NCBI RefSeq assembly: GCF_029227915.1
Contig: NC_079881.1
Location: forward strand, 12,127,501 to 12,191,500
DNA from: Hydractinia symbiolongicarpus
Lineage: Eukaryota; Cnidaria; Hydrozoa; Anthoathecata; Hydractiniidae
Direction of reading: 5' to 3'
Length of the DNA stretch: 64,000 nt
Each line of letters starts with the position of its first letter. Position 1 is the stretch's first letter. Made by a program: the position numbers and the translations under genes. This document shows, piece after piece, positions 1 through 9,246 of this stretch. Below the pieces are notes generated by a model. It saw nothing but the letters and a program-made list of their open reading frames with translations. It made no database searches and had not been told where the DNA came from.

Positions 1-291
1 ATCGAGATCATCACCGGTTTATACAGGATAGAAGATATTACGACTATTGTGAATAGCCAGGCAGAGGACAAGATCAAGCTTTTCGTATTGAAAAGTGGCT
101 ACCGCAGGCTCCGTGTCAGCGATGGGTACTCAGTGGTGATGAATCAACTAATTACAAGAGCTCCTAGGCCTTATAAGTATTTTATAAAGGGCGACTATGA
201 TGGGTACTATACGTCTGTTAACATGAACTCGAGACGATCGGTTGACTCCTTCAGTGGGAGGTTTATCGGGCTCACAATGTGCATTCCGTAA
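1..291 (+). CDS. Partial ORF of a virus-like integrated element, unknown function
   Basis: The frame is open from the first base of the window to a TAA at 289-291, so the N-terminus lies outside. About 96 residues are visible, rich in Tyr, Arg and Ser, with no membrane segment. The opening residues (GLYRIEDITTIV) remind me of a protein family that recurs in invertebrate integrated elements, but this is a weak impression. The next ORF starts 5 bases after the stop, a compact spacing unlike the intron-rich host genes. The block is less AT-rich than the DNA to its right. It could instead be a chance ORF; confidence rests mainly on the packing of the neighbours. Confidence 0.35.
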   Translation: MEIITGLYRIEDITTIVNSQAEDKIKLFVLKSGYRRLRVSDGYSVVMNQLITRAPRPYKYFIKGDYDGYYTSVNMNSRRSVDSFSGRFIGLTMCIP

Positions 292-296
292 AATAA

Positions 297-850
297 ATGA
301 CTGATGTAAGTAAACTCTGTCCGAGCTTACCGAGTGCACCTGCGCAGGGCTCCGATCAGGATGAGGGACAGGTTTTTAGGCTCAAGAAGATTGAAGAAAT
401 AGAACAATATCTCCGGGATGAAATAAATAAGCGGAATAGATTGGCAAAAAAAATCAGGATGCACAACACGTGGGTCAGGATGTGCGAGCATGGTCTGCTT
501 GGCGTAAGTGTGATTACGTCAGGGCTTGGGACTGGAGCTATGGCCTCATGTTTGGGGGTTTCACTGGCCTGTGCCATGGGGGAGTCGCAATTGCCAACGG
601 AATAGAGCAGGCTGGTCTCCGGAACGCCTCTAAATGGTTGCGTGTTAAGTCCAAAAAACCTGATAGTATAAGGCTACTCGCGGAGGCGAAACTAAACTCG
701 ATTGTAGATCTGATCAGCAAGGCAATGGAAAACGGCGTTATCAGCGACCATGAGTATAGCCTTATCAGTAGGGAAAAGGAGAGGTATATGCTGTTGAAGG
801 AGCAAATGCGACAGGGGTTTAATAGGATCGTAAATACCATCAATGAATAG
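297..850 (+). pseudogene. Frameshifted gene of a virus-like element; amphipathic helix, Gly-rich hydrophobic stretch, helical tail
   Basis: Two overlapping ORFs (297-605 and 470-850, in different frames) read as one protein broken by a frameshift near 530-560. The first frame gives a charged helical segment (KKIEEIEQYLRDEINKR) and then a Gly/Ala-rich hydrophobic stretch. The second frame resumes with a Gly-rich hydrophobic part and a helical tail containing IRLLAEAKLNSIVDLISKAM and a Ser-Asp acidic turn. The order charged helix, Gly-rich hydrophobic segment, then 'AEAKLNSI...ISDxE' tail matches a family I recall as common and uncharacterised in invertebrate genomes, often in multicopy elements. 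I do not know its function. The frameshift indicates a dead copy. Confidence 0.45.
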
Positions 851-999
851 GAGACTTCAATCTGTGCAATATGCAAGCACTATGTAGAGTCTCCACCTGA
901 ATATAGGCCTTAATTTCGTATATTTTATAGGTCCATTAGACATATAAAATATATGGTTTCTTAATCCTCGCTTAGCAACCATTCCTTCCTAAAATCTTT

Positions 1000-1227
1000 T
1001 TACCAGCATTCTGTGATATGTGCCTGCGGGTAGTAATTGTGTCTTTGTACATATACTGATGACATAGCTAGAATAGCGCTGGCTTCGCAGGGTTCATCAT
1101 ACGGTATCGGCATACCATGGAATTTGGTGGTAATTGTGTCCTTGTAATATTGGAGCTTAGCATTTACATAACGGTCCTTTTTTACAGCCCCTGTCGTAAG
1201 TTGTTCAGATATCAACTGTTCGACCAT
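1000..1227 (-). CDS. Small ORF of a virus-like element, unknown function
   Basis: The ORF encodes 75 residues with no recognised domain. The segment YVNAKLQYYKDTITTKFHG followed by PIPYDEPCEASAIL resembles the C-terminal half of an uncharacterised invertebrate element protein whose N-terminal half resembles the ORF at 1310-1531. The two may therefore be one gene split by decay across 1228-1309. It is the most downstream of a run of minus-strand ORFs and is convergent with the plus-strand ORFs at 1-850. Function unknown. Confidence 0.35.
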   Translation of the reverse strand: MVEQLISEQLTTGAVKKDRYVNAKLQYYKDTITTKFHGMPIPYDEPCEASAILAMSSVYVQRHNYYPQAHITECW

Positions 1228-1309
1228 ATTTGACGATATTTAGCAACCCAATTGGGATACTCCTCGAAATCTAGACTCATTGCCGGTGACGCATTTGCGT
1301 TATACTTAG

Positions 1310-1531
1310 TCACCCCATGTGCGGACCAGATTTTAGGCGTCTTACCCTCAAGGCCACCACAAGGTCCTGTGTATGGTACCCTATAATGTACCGATTATCC
1401 TTACCTCCGTTAGCAGGCCTGGCATCTGATACCTTCAGGTAGTTTACATTGATATCGTTAATGTCTGTAAACGTAGTACCAAAATTGTAGAATAGTTTTG
1501 GATTGACAAGCTCATTTTCAAATTTTAGCAT
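1310..1531 (-). CDS. Small ORF of a virus-like element, overlaps the stop of the upstream ORF
   Basis: The ORF encodes 73 residues with a coherent, protein-like composition (segment FTDINDINVNYLKVSDARPA). Its ATG lies inside the last codons of the Cys-rich ORF at 1518-1724, so the two share 14 bases in different frames. Start-stop overlap is common in compact viral genomes and rare between host genes here. The domain is unknown to me. It probably continues into the ORF at 1000-1227 after a lost frame. Confidence 0.4.
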   Translation of the reverse strand: MLKFENELVNPKLFYNFGTTFTDINDINVNYLKVSDARPANGGKDNRYIIGYHTQDLVVALRVRRLKSGPHMG

Positions 1532-1724
1532 CCTGCTGTTTATTATATATTTCGAACGACTTCAGAGAATTGCATGTCATTGTACATACGCCGCCGCCTC
1601 CGTTATAATGTTCATTATAACAGTACCAGCAGAATATTTTACACTTTACCACGAACCTACGTCCGCAGGTACATTTGTCATATGGATCGAGTACCCTTTC
1701 ACAGTCGTCACAATGCTCATTCAT
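1518..1724 (-). CDS. Cys-rich probable zinc-binding small protein of a virus-like element
   Basis: The ORF encodes 68 residues. The N-terminal half has paired cysteines (CDDC near residue 5, CTCG near 18, then CKIFCWYC) with a following His, as expected for a small zinc ribbon or treble-clef fold. The C-terminal part is polar (SLKSFEIYNKQQDA). Binding of zinc is inferred from Cys spacing only. The stop overlaps the start of the next minus-strand ORF. No close relative recognised; likely an accessory protein of the same element. Confidence 0.4.
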   Translation of the reverse strand: MNEHCDDCERVLDPYDKCTCGRRFVVKCKIFCWYCYNEHYNGGGGVCTMTCNSLKSFEIYNKQQDAKI

Positions 1725-1902
1725 TTATTAGGATGTCAAGGCGAGCCCCTAGATCCCTAATCCTCCGTTCATTAGACCCCTCCTTCTCTTCCTGTACACA
1801 TGCTAGGGTTACAAGTGGTAGGGATAGACCAATGGTGGTAAGGAAGGTCATGAAAATCATACTTTTCAAACCATATTGACAGTTGATACACATTTTGTTA
1901 GG

Positions 1903-2118
1903 TTACACATATTCGAGTACCTCGGGATCCTTTTCAACGGCCTTATTGCACATGTCCTGCGCCTTGAACCTATCCGGTACAAGCATTAGCAGCCAGTGAT
2001 CTTTTTCAACAACTTTATGACACATGTCCCGCGTCTTGAGTCGCTCCGGTGCATAATTCAGCAGGCATGGCTCCTTTTTAACAGCCTTGTTGCACATGTC
2101 TTGTGTCTTAAAACTCAT
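1903..2118 (-). CDS. Short tandem-repeat protein with MCxKAVxKxP repeats (DUF4116-like)
   Basis: The ORF encodes 71 residues that are almost entirely repeat: three copies of a unit of about 24 residues with the pattern FKTQDMCNKAV, then a charged pair and a hydrophobic end, then P(D/E)R. The pattern resembles DUF4116-type repeats, found in giant viruses, protists and many invertebrate multicopy genes. The start is an ATG directly before the first repeat. It is a shorter neighbour of the ORF at 2179-2616 and probably arose from it by duplication. Role unknown; the repeat is likely a helical scaffold. Confidence 0.5.
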   Translation of the reverse strand: MSFKTQDMCNKAVKKEPCLLNYAPERLKTRDMCHKVVEKDHWLLMLVPDRFKAQDMCNKAVEKDPEVLEYV

Positions 2119-2178
2119 CTTTATTAGTAGTATTTATCTTGCAACATTTGCTGTAAGATAATGTTTTCAGGCCAGCCC

Positions 2179-2616
2179 TCACAATTGTTCAAGATCTGCC
2201 TTTTCATCCTCCGAAAAGCACCAATCGATGACCCTATCTGGATGCCAGGCTACCGGAGCTAGCTCCTCCTTAATTCTAGCCTTTTGGGCATTTCGCCATT
2301 TAAGCTTTCCTCTCCTATTTGATAGCATGCCCCGGGTAACAAACCAATCCGGGACATATTTGAGTAGATCGGGATTATTTTCAACAGCCTTGTTACGCAT
2401 GTCCTTCGTCTTGAATTGATCCGGCACATATATGAACATAAGGGGATACTTTTCAACAGCCTTGCCACATATGTCCTGATTTTTGAATTGATCCGGCACA
2501 TCCCCGAGCATTAGGGGATCCTCCTCAACAGCATTGTTACACATGTCTTGGGTCTTGAACCTATCCGGAACATATGGGAGCATCTGGGTCTCCTTTGCAA
2601 TGACCCCATTACACAT
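2179..2616 (-). CDS. Tandem-repeat protein with DUF4116-like repeats and an AWHPDR tail
   Basis: The ORF encodes 145 residues. About four repeats of the MCxxAVExxPxML..VPDxFKTQD type fill the first 95. A distinct C-terminal tail follows, with KARIKEELAPVAWHPDRV and an acidic end (DWCFSEDEKADLE). A short tail around 'AWHPDR' or 'ALHPDR' is, from memory, common in giant-virus proteins. One more in-frame repeat lies upstream of the ATG (to about 2650), so the gene may be 5' truncated. It lies beside the shorter paralogue at 1903-2118. Repeat type is clear; the viral link is inference. Confidence 0.5.
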   Translation of the reverse strand: MCNGVIAKETQMLPYVPDRFKTQDMCNNAVEEDPLMLGDVPDQFKNQDICGKAVEKYPLMFIYVPDQFKTKDMRNKAVENNPDLLKYVPDWFVTRGMLSNRRGKLKWRNAQKARIKEELAPVAWHPDRVIDWCFSEDEKADLEQL

Positions 2617-2660
2617 GTCTTGGGTCTTGAACCGGTCCGGATAAACGCGATCATATAGAA

Positions 2661-3130
2661 CAGATCGTCAACATCTTTAATACAATGTTCGTCTTACGAT
2701 ATTGTTTTTAATATGTTCGAGTAGATACTTCTTATGTAGTCTATAATACACAGGTTTTTGCAATATCGCGTATTTGTTTGACAGTTTTTGATTCCATTCT
2801 CTTTATTATATACGATTTTTTGTTTTGTCAAAAGATTTCATTCTGCTCGACCTAGCGTGTCTTTATTGCACATGCGTTGATTATTGATGAGTATCAGGGA
2901 ATTTCCCTTTATGCGCGTAGAATATTATGGGAATTGCGCTAAAAAATTTTTGGACCTCTTATTCTGTATACTTTGATGACGTCATTACTTATTAGGGACT
3001 TTACACTGCTAGGCATGGCTAGGCATGGTTAAGCATGGCTAAGCATGGTATGGTGCCGGATTTGTTGTGACTTGCTGTGACGTCACTGCATTGCACGCAC
3101 GCGACTGCGCCAGAAGTAACATTTCTCTAT
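2661..3130. other. Non-coding stretch with a 10-bp tandem repeat
   Basis: No ORF of interest. Positions 3008-3047 hold four copies of a 10-base unit (GCTAGGCATG and variants). The sequence around 2980-3115 is richer in CpG and has two TGACGTCA-like octamers (2975-2982, 3078-3085). This stretch separates the virus-like block from LINE remains and may contain the right edge of the former. No terminal repeat was identified. Confidence 0.4.
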
Positions 3131-3132
3131 CT

Positions 3133-3756
3133 CTAGGGGACCGTTTCCCAAACTTTTGGACCAAGAAAGCTTAAACTTTCCATTCCAAATTTTGATGTTC
3201 GGACCCTTGGAATTTTAAATTTGATAACTGCTCGGAAATTATAGGCCGATGTAGATCCTAATTCAAAGACTTGAATTACGAGAACTGGTGCCAAATTATT
3301 TTTCACTTTATATAGTTCGACCATTGGGGCATGGATGTTCCTAACATGGATAGAGGCAGATCTGCCTTTCATGAGCAATTCACTAAAAGATGACTTCTTA
3401 TCATTGTGCACCATGCGAAAGGAACGTTCATGTAGTTAATTTATTCGATTATTATAGCTTCTATTACAACACATCCACACTAGTGGACAGTAGTTGAACA
3501 AGGACTTAAAGAAAGCATTTACGAGTGTTCTTCTTTTTCAAACACTCAATACAAGTATTATCCTTGCAATTGCGTTCAGTTTTTGAAAAGCTTTTTTGCA
3601 AATTTCTTCTAAATGCAAAATAAAAGATAAATTCGTATCAAAATTAATTCCAAGTAGTCTCTCAGATTGACTACTTTAAACGAGAGTATTATCGACAGTC
3701 ATAACAGTTTTTTCTTTACTCCTGAGTGAAAGACGGCTTTTATTAAATCACACATA
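3133..3756 (-). pseudogene. LINE reverse transcriptase, C-terminal fragment
   Basis: The minus strand reads as the C-terminal part of a CR1/Jockey-type LINE ORF2: first SSQSERLLGINFDTNLSF, then a segment containing FNYCPLVWMCCNRSYNNRI, and at the end IPRVRTSKFGMESLSFLGP with a following KVWE. There is a stop near 3440 and another in the upstream half, so it is dead. It continues the reverse-transcriptase fragment at 4625-5135; the two were one ORF before 3757-4624 was inserted between them. Confidence 0.7.
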
Positions 3757-4624
3757 CGGAGTAGTGTGATATGTTGGTTTACCCTTTCGTCGCGGCGGCG
3801 GCGGCAGTCTTCAGGAAAGTTTCAACACACTGGATTCAAGTCATTGTTATTGCTCATTTTACTGGATGAAAAATTCTCTACTATTTTCTCGCATAAACGA
3901 AAAGCTCATGTTGTTGTGCTTTCTTGGTATAAAGTTAATGAAGAAGTTATCTTTATCTTTAGCTGCTTTTATTGAAGCATGGCGCTTAGTTAAGATGAAG
4001 AAAAAAGCTGTTGTTGCTGAAATTTTCCATGCAAAAATAAAATGTATAATTTATTGTGTTTTTTTCTGAACAATGTTGTATTAACATATAAAGTTCTAAC
4101 TTCTTGAAAAATATAAAGTTTGTATAGTTTCTTATTTCATTTTTTCACATGTGATCTCACAAAAGCAAAACTGATATTCGGTTTTGCTTTCTTTCTGCAT
4201 ATTCTTTTGAAATAAGTTCTCACGCGCAGAGGAAAAAACATTTTTGAAAAGAAGCTTTTGTCCGGAGTGATCAGAATGTTTGATAAAATTTTAAAACATG
4301 CAAAAGTGTGAGAACCTCCTATACAGGGTATTTTTAAGGATTTTATTTCACACGTCAAAGGCTGGGTTTATTTTTGGCTAGTTTTTTTTTTACCTCCTTT
4401 GACACATCATTATTATTATTCTAATTAGCTTTTTGAACAATTTGGTTTAAGTTTTATCCCGCCCTCCTCAAATACAAAATTTACGAATATGCAAGTGATG
4501 CAACTGGAATTGCAGGTTATTATTTTTTTATTAATATCTGGATCAGTATTATATCAACATATTCTTTCAAGGAACGCGTCGACTGAAATGTTTTTTCGTC
4601 ATGTGTGATTTTACACCGACCGCG
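3757..4624. mobile_element. Insertion of about 870 bp splitting a LINE ORF, with short terminal inverted repeat
   Basis: LINE coding sequence stops near 4625 (after a segment reading QWFSNNEMKAN) and resumes near 3756 (reading KSRLSLRSKEK). In other LINE copies these stretches are adjacent. The ends carry an inverted AAATCACACAT (about 3746-3756 on the left; reverse complement about 4599-4609 on the right), so the true edges may be shifted by about 15 bases. No transposase is visible, so this looks like a non-autonomous DNA element. Inside, AAAGCAAAAC is inverted around 4161-4190. No clear target duplication was found. Confidence 0.45.
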
Positions 4625-5135
4625 ATTTCTTGTTTCGGTTCGCCTTCATTTCGTTGTTGCTAAACCACTGAAAAAGAACTTTTTTGACGCTTCTCTGGTA
4701 TTGATAGTTTCAGCAGTTGTATACGGGGTATTATTGTCTGCATAGCTCAATGTCACTAGTAATAAGAAACATATTGCACAAAAAGATGTTAAATAGCAAA
4801 GGTTCCAATATGGAACCCTGTGGTGCGCCCAAATTATTACAAGCCAAGAACTGAAAGTCGAATTAGCCCCCGTTCTCTGTTTACGATTTGATAAAAAGTC
4901 ATGGATAAGTCTTACGGATGGTAGACTAAATCCGTAGGTATTTAATTTAGCAACCAAAAGTTCGTGTGAGAGACAATCAAAAACCTTTGATAAGTCAGTA
5001 AGCAAAGCTCCGAAGTGATCTCCTTTGTCAGCAGCCTTTTTCCATTTCTCAAGCATAACAAGGAGGCATTGCTGGGCACTATAGCCTTTTCTGAAACCAT
5101 ATTGAAATTTAGACAAATTGGAAGCACACTTACTA
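4625..5135 (-). pseudogene. LINE reverse transcriptase, palm-domain fragment
   Basis: The minus strand encodes the reverse-transcriptase core: FQYGFRKGYSAQQCLL, then DLSKVFDCLSHELLVAKLN (first catalytic Asp), then a degraded GVPQGS region, then YADNNTPY in place of the catalytic YADD box. The second Asp of the box is Asn here, which would abolish catalysis. The frame is open for 156 residues but motifs are damaged. CR1/Jockey-like by its motif wording. Confidence 0.75.
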
Positions 5136-5399
5136 GTCTAAAGGTTTCTTTTTCGTGCTTTCAGCTTTAATAATCCTGCCTCTGAGTACCATACCTAAAA
5201 TCTCTAATATATCTGCTGCACATCAATGTAAGTAGGCTAGTAAAATATTAAGCGAAAGTTGTAAAAGAAAAAGTTTCAAAAGAAATTCGTGCTAAACTCG
5301 TTATTCGCGAGTCAATTCAAGATGTTTTTTTAATGTCTGCAAAGCAAAAGTGTAGAAGTGGATGATATAGTGAAATGCAGTAAAAAACGTTTTCGGTAT

Positions 5400-5940
5400 T
5401 ATTGGCAAACCGCTTTTACAAATTTTTAATCTGTCTTAAAACTGGAAATTTTTCTGATCAGCTTTACACCTACCTTTAAAACAGGTAATGATTCTAATGT
5501 AATCAGACCTATTTCTGTACTTCCATGTTTTTTAAAATTCTAAAAAGAATGTATAATAGACTATATCAATACGAAAATGATATTCTTTATAACAATTTGG
5601 CTTTAAAAAAAACTTCACCGAACATGCAGTTTTGGATTTAGTAAATAACATATGCGCCGGCTTCAACGATAACCTGTACATACTTGGGGTATTCCTTGAC
5701 CTATTGATACCTTTCAACCATTATACATTACTTGCAGAACCTTATAATTAGGGAATATGGGGAAACAACTTAAAGTGGCACTTAATTAACAGACAGCAAT
5801 GTGTTTCGCTTTAAACAGGCGAACCTAGACTAGAAGAATTGAACCTTGTGGCACCCCACATGTTGCAAGGTTCAATTCTTCGACCTTTTCTTTTCCTTAT
5901 TTACATAAATGACCTTCATATCTGTTTTTAAAACTCTGAA
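5400..5940 (+). pseudogene. LINE reverse transcriptase fragment, plus strand
   Basis: A plus-strand reverse-transcriptase remnant read across frameshifts. It shows KTGNFSDQLYTYL near 5436, ILKRMYNRLYQYENDILYNN, FGFKKNFTEHAVLDLVN, a weak FLDLLIPFNHYTLLA, GIWGNNLKW, NRQQCVSL, GEPRLEEL and, after a rearranged stretch, QGSILRPFLFLIYINDLH. This is a second LINE lineage, in opposite orientation to the fragment at 4625-5135. Several stops and shifts are present. Confidence 0.65.
5833..5881. repeat. 16-bp perfect inverted repeat marking a micro-inversion in a LINE
   Basis: GAAGAATTGAACCTTG at 5833-5848 is the reverse complement of 5866-5881. The right arm encodes QGSIL on the plus strand. The minus strand of 5841-5860 encodes CGVPQGS, the residues that should precede it. 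So the loop between two natural inverted repeats of the LINE has been flipped in place. Confidence 0.6.
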
Positions 5941-5944
5941 CTTG

Positions 5945-6850
5945 TTCATCTTGTGATCACGTAATTTTTTAAGGAAAATGAGTGCTCCTTGTGCACGCAC
6001 CATAAATTATTTAAAGAGATTATGGGCAGAAGGAAACGAGAATGGAATTGTGCAGAGAGTTGTGCAAAAGCGTCCGTGAAAGTAGCCGGAATAATTTTTC
6101 TTACCACCAGGAAATCGAATTAGTTGAGGTGAGGAAAAAATTACGCTGGGTCGCAAACGAATTTCCTGCAGTCAGAAAACTGACAGCGCATTTTGATTGG
6201 TTACTTTTATTGTTCTTTGCTCATGTGATCATAATCGGGAAATCCTTTGTGTTAAGTGCAAATGGCCTTACTCAGCCAAACAAATCTAATTAATTCTCGA
6301 TTTTTTTAAGAGACCACGCTGGTTTTGTGTTCATTGGTTGACTTTAGTTCGGAGTCTGCTCTGAGAACTAATTTTGAATTAATTGATGGATTTTAATTTC
6401 AGGGGTTTGTCTAACACATTCGTTTGCGTCTAATCTTTCATATAAGAGAAACTGAATTTTAATGTCCTTGAAGAAAATTTAGTTAACTAGGCTAGTGTGG
6501 AAATAATCCGTCTTAAAAAACAACATGAAACGTTTTTATGTGTGAAAAAAATGTAATAGTTTTTTTTATAATGTATAATGTCTCTACATTTTGAATAGCT
6601 TCAAAAAACTTCATAAACATTTAGGTAAAAAACTAACTGAAACTACTTATGTCCTCCTAAAATTGTTGATAGCAGAAATCTAGATACCAACCTTTTTCTT
6701 CAAGGCGGCAGTAACCCTTTTGAAATTCAAAAAAAAAAAATTCTCGTAATTATTTTCAGACTATATATCAATATTTTTTTCTGTTGTATCACTCTTATTT
6801 TATAGCCATAATATTATTTTCTTTTACCGTGGCCCATAAGTGACGTTTGT
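5945..6850. other. AT-rich non-coding stretch
   Basis: No gene recognised. An 83-codon frame at 6042-6293 has no familiar motif and no splice support. Homopolymer runs at 6731-6740 and 6558-6569. Probably decayed repeats. Confidence 0.35.
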
Positions 6851-6854
6851 GCAA

Positions 6855-7085
6855 TTCGCGATGAGCTCAAACAATTCGAATCTACGGGTTTACTGGGATA
6901 CCGACAAATTATCGAAAATTAAGACGAATGGGATACACCACAGACAAAAAAGCACTGCGTTTAATTTTAAAAACGCTTGACCTTGAAGGAGAAAATCTGG
7001 GATCAAGACTGTTTGAGATTAACGGATCTAATAGGTCATCAATTTGGTTGTTGTTGCTTATGTTAAAGATAATGAGTGCTCGATC
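6855..7085 (+). pseudogene. Integrase/transposase helix-turn-helix region, frameshifted fragment
   Basis: One plus-strand frame gives CAIRDELKQFESTGLLGYRQI; after a one-base shift near 6918 a second frame gives RRMGYTTDKKALRLILKTLD and LEGENLGSRLFEINGSNRSS. The order 'IRxEL..GLLGYRxI...RRxGYxxxxxxLRxILKxLDxEG' resembles the region just before the DDE core in animal proteins annotated with an integrase core domain. The DDE core itself is absent. A short pseudogene is the likely reading; wording is from memory. Confidence 0.35.
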
Positions 7086-7109
7086 TAATGTCATTGTCAG
7101 ATGAATCAC

Positions 7110-8960
7110 TTGAATCTAATTTTTTAGTCAAGTCTTGTTCCATAAACATCTGAAATGATAATTTTTTTTGGGTCAATAAATACAATCTAGTTTTCGAAAG
7201 TTTGTGCTTTTCAATGTGATTCCTCTTTGAAGTTTCCATTAGTCACTGCTTATTATTTATCATATTTGGAATTCCCAAATGGAAATTTGCATCTGTAGAG
7301 TTAAATGTTGAGTTCTCGTAAATAAAACAATTTTTGCAAATTTCCAGCACTCCAGATAATTTGCACAGAATGTTTCTCGTCTCACACCACTACCCTTCCC
7401 AATCTTCATTAGCATATTTTCTTTGCTTATCATCATAGTTTATCCATCCAAAACTAATTGTCCGATTTGCAACACTTCTTTGCTTTTTTAACGACGAAGG
7501 TTGTTGGTTCTCTCGATGCTAGTAGTATTTTTTATTGCTTCAGCCAGCGATCTTTTAGTTTTCTGACTTTGACTTCTTTCTTTTTGACACAAATAATATG
7601 TCGTCTTTCTTTTAACCCTAGTTCAACAAAATGTTGCTTATCACAATGCCATACGTAAAAATCGGAGAATGAAGTATTCAGAGGTATTTATCAATTTACT
7701 ATCATAACTTTCTTTCTTCGCTTTGACCTACTGCAAAGTTTCCTGCGTGCAAAAAGGGTATTACGTCATACACCGTATCATTTCACTTTACTGGCGTCCA
7801 AAAATATTTTGTCAACTTACTTTGGCTGATACAAACTAGCCACCAGCTACAGTCTTGGTCAAAATATGACGAGACAATCAACTAATTATAAGTTCGTCAC
7901 TACAAGTAATTGCGTAAGATATTATTGCTCAGAGTTAAGCTTTTTGGTTAAGTTCAAACTCTTAAAATGTTCTAACTGTTGCTGACGACAGCACGGCCGT
8001 TTTTCACGATTTTCGGGGCTTTCGTGCCCTGAAGTGGATTTTTTCAGTGTGCGGACGTGCTAAAGAATGTGACTAGCAACTTTTCAACGCTGTCTGCCTG
8101 GCTCACGTGTGTGAAAAAGTAGTAGTGACTTTGCAGCATGCTGATTGTAGCGCATTGACTGTTTGACACTTTTGTCCATATTTGGAAAATGAGGAAGAAC
8201 TGCGTTCGTCTCAATATTTTTGTCCAAGATTGTAGTCTCCACAGGTTATTGTCACTGTTGTCGAGATCTTTGCAAAAGGCGCCATTGGCAACTTTTTAAA
8301 AACTTGTCTTTTTAATTTCATTCTCATTGTTTTAATTTCATTATGCTTTTTGTATTTATATATAGCTATATTGATTAGGATATATTTGTTGTTAATAAAC
8401 TTGTTTGTAACAGTAAAAACACAAACATGTACCGTGAAACTACGCTTTGCGTAGAAATAACAGGTTCTCGATGATAAGACTACTTTTGTCTTCTGCGAGT
8501 CACCTGGCTTAGTAAGGAAAGTTGCATTTAATCCGTAGTATTGTATGTATATGTTACGTATGTTAATATGTATTATTTTGTTAACTTTAGGCCACCATGT
8601 TTTTTTCACCAAAAATATCCCGTTTCAACAATACCTCTTATTAATTATTCTGCTAAATATAGTTCCAGTGCTATGCGGAAGAAATGACGTAATTATTGAA
8701 AGAGAAACGACAATAACAACTAAGATGGCGCATAGAATTTTACGACGATCTTTATAGTACTGCAACTTTCGAAAGCATTTTCCCTTTTCTTTGAAGTTTT
8801 CAGACATGTTTGGAAAATCATGCAGTTACGATACGGTATGCGAAAATATTTTTACTTTGAAGAAGATTTTTTTTAACAGTGTTTTATGAGCAAAGGATGG
8901 CCCAAGAATCTTTAAATATACGAAAGCCAAAAAAATCGCCCACTCTTTCAACTCTGTTAT
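7110..8960. other. AT-rich stretch without a recognised gene
   Basis: Frames at 7458-7658, 8211-8612 and 8545-8757 are short and resemble nothing I know. The last would begin with a hydrophobic segment and end in a basic tail, but it lacks splice or homology support. No repeat structure was noticed. Confidence 0.3.
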
Positions 8961-8968
8961 TCCAAAGT

Positions 8969-9241
8969 TCATTTACAAACAAAAATTGGTAAAAAATCAC
9001 GAGGTTGTAAAAATTCGGAGTACTTAAAATCAATTTTAACTTGTTGAATTTCCGCGCCAGAAGGCGTAGGAAATTCTTTAAAACCGTCGTTTTTTTCTTT
9101 TGGAGCATTTTTTGAGAAAAAATCGACCCTGGGATTACACGTTCCTCCGTCAAAGATGTAAACTTCGTACCCAAGCTCCCTAACTACTGGGAGGTCATCT
9201 AAATGACTTTTCAGGACAAAATTGGTATTTGTTTTCGACAA
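8969..9241 (-). CDS. Possible exon or gene fragment of unknown protein
   Basis: This 90-codon minus-strand frame is more protein-like than most in the area (for example DLPVVRELGYEVYIFDGG, then PTPSGAEIQQVKIDFKYSEF). It has no M-rich or low-complexity bias. No domain was recognised and the splice context is unclear. The upstream end merges into a tandem repeat. It may be a captured gene fragment or a decayed exon. Confidence 0.2.
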   Translation of the reverse strand: MSKTNTNFVLKSHLDDLPVVRELGYEVYIFDGGTCNPRVDFFSKNAPKEKNDGFKEFPTPSGAEIQQVKIDFKYSEFLQPRDFLPIFVCK

Positions 9242-9246
9242 AATTT

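Noticed and set aside
1503-1879. Two plus-strand ORFs opposite the Cys-rich ORF
   Set aside because: Their composition is unlike protein and they are antisense to the better-supported minus-strand frames.
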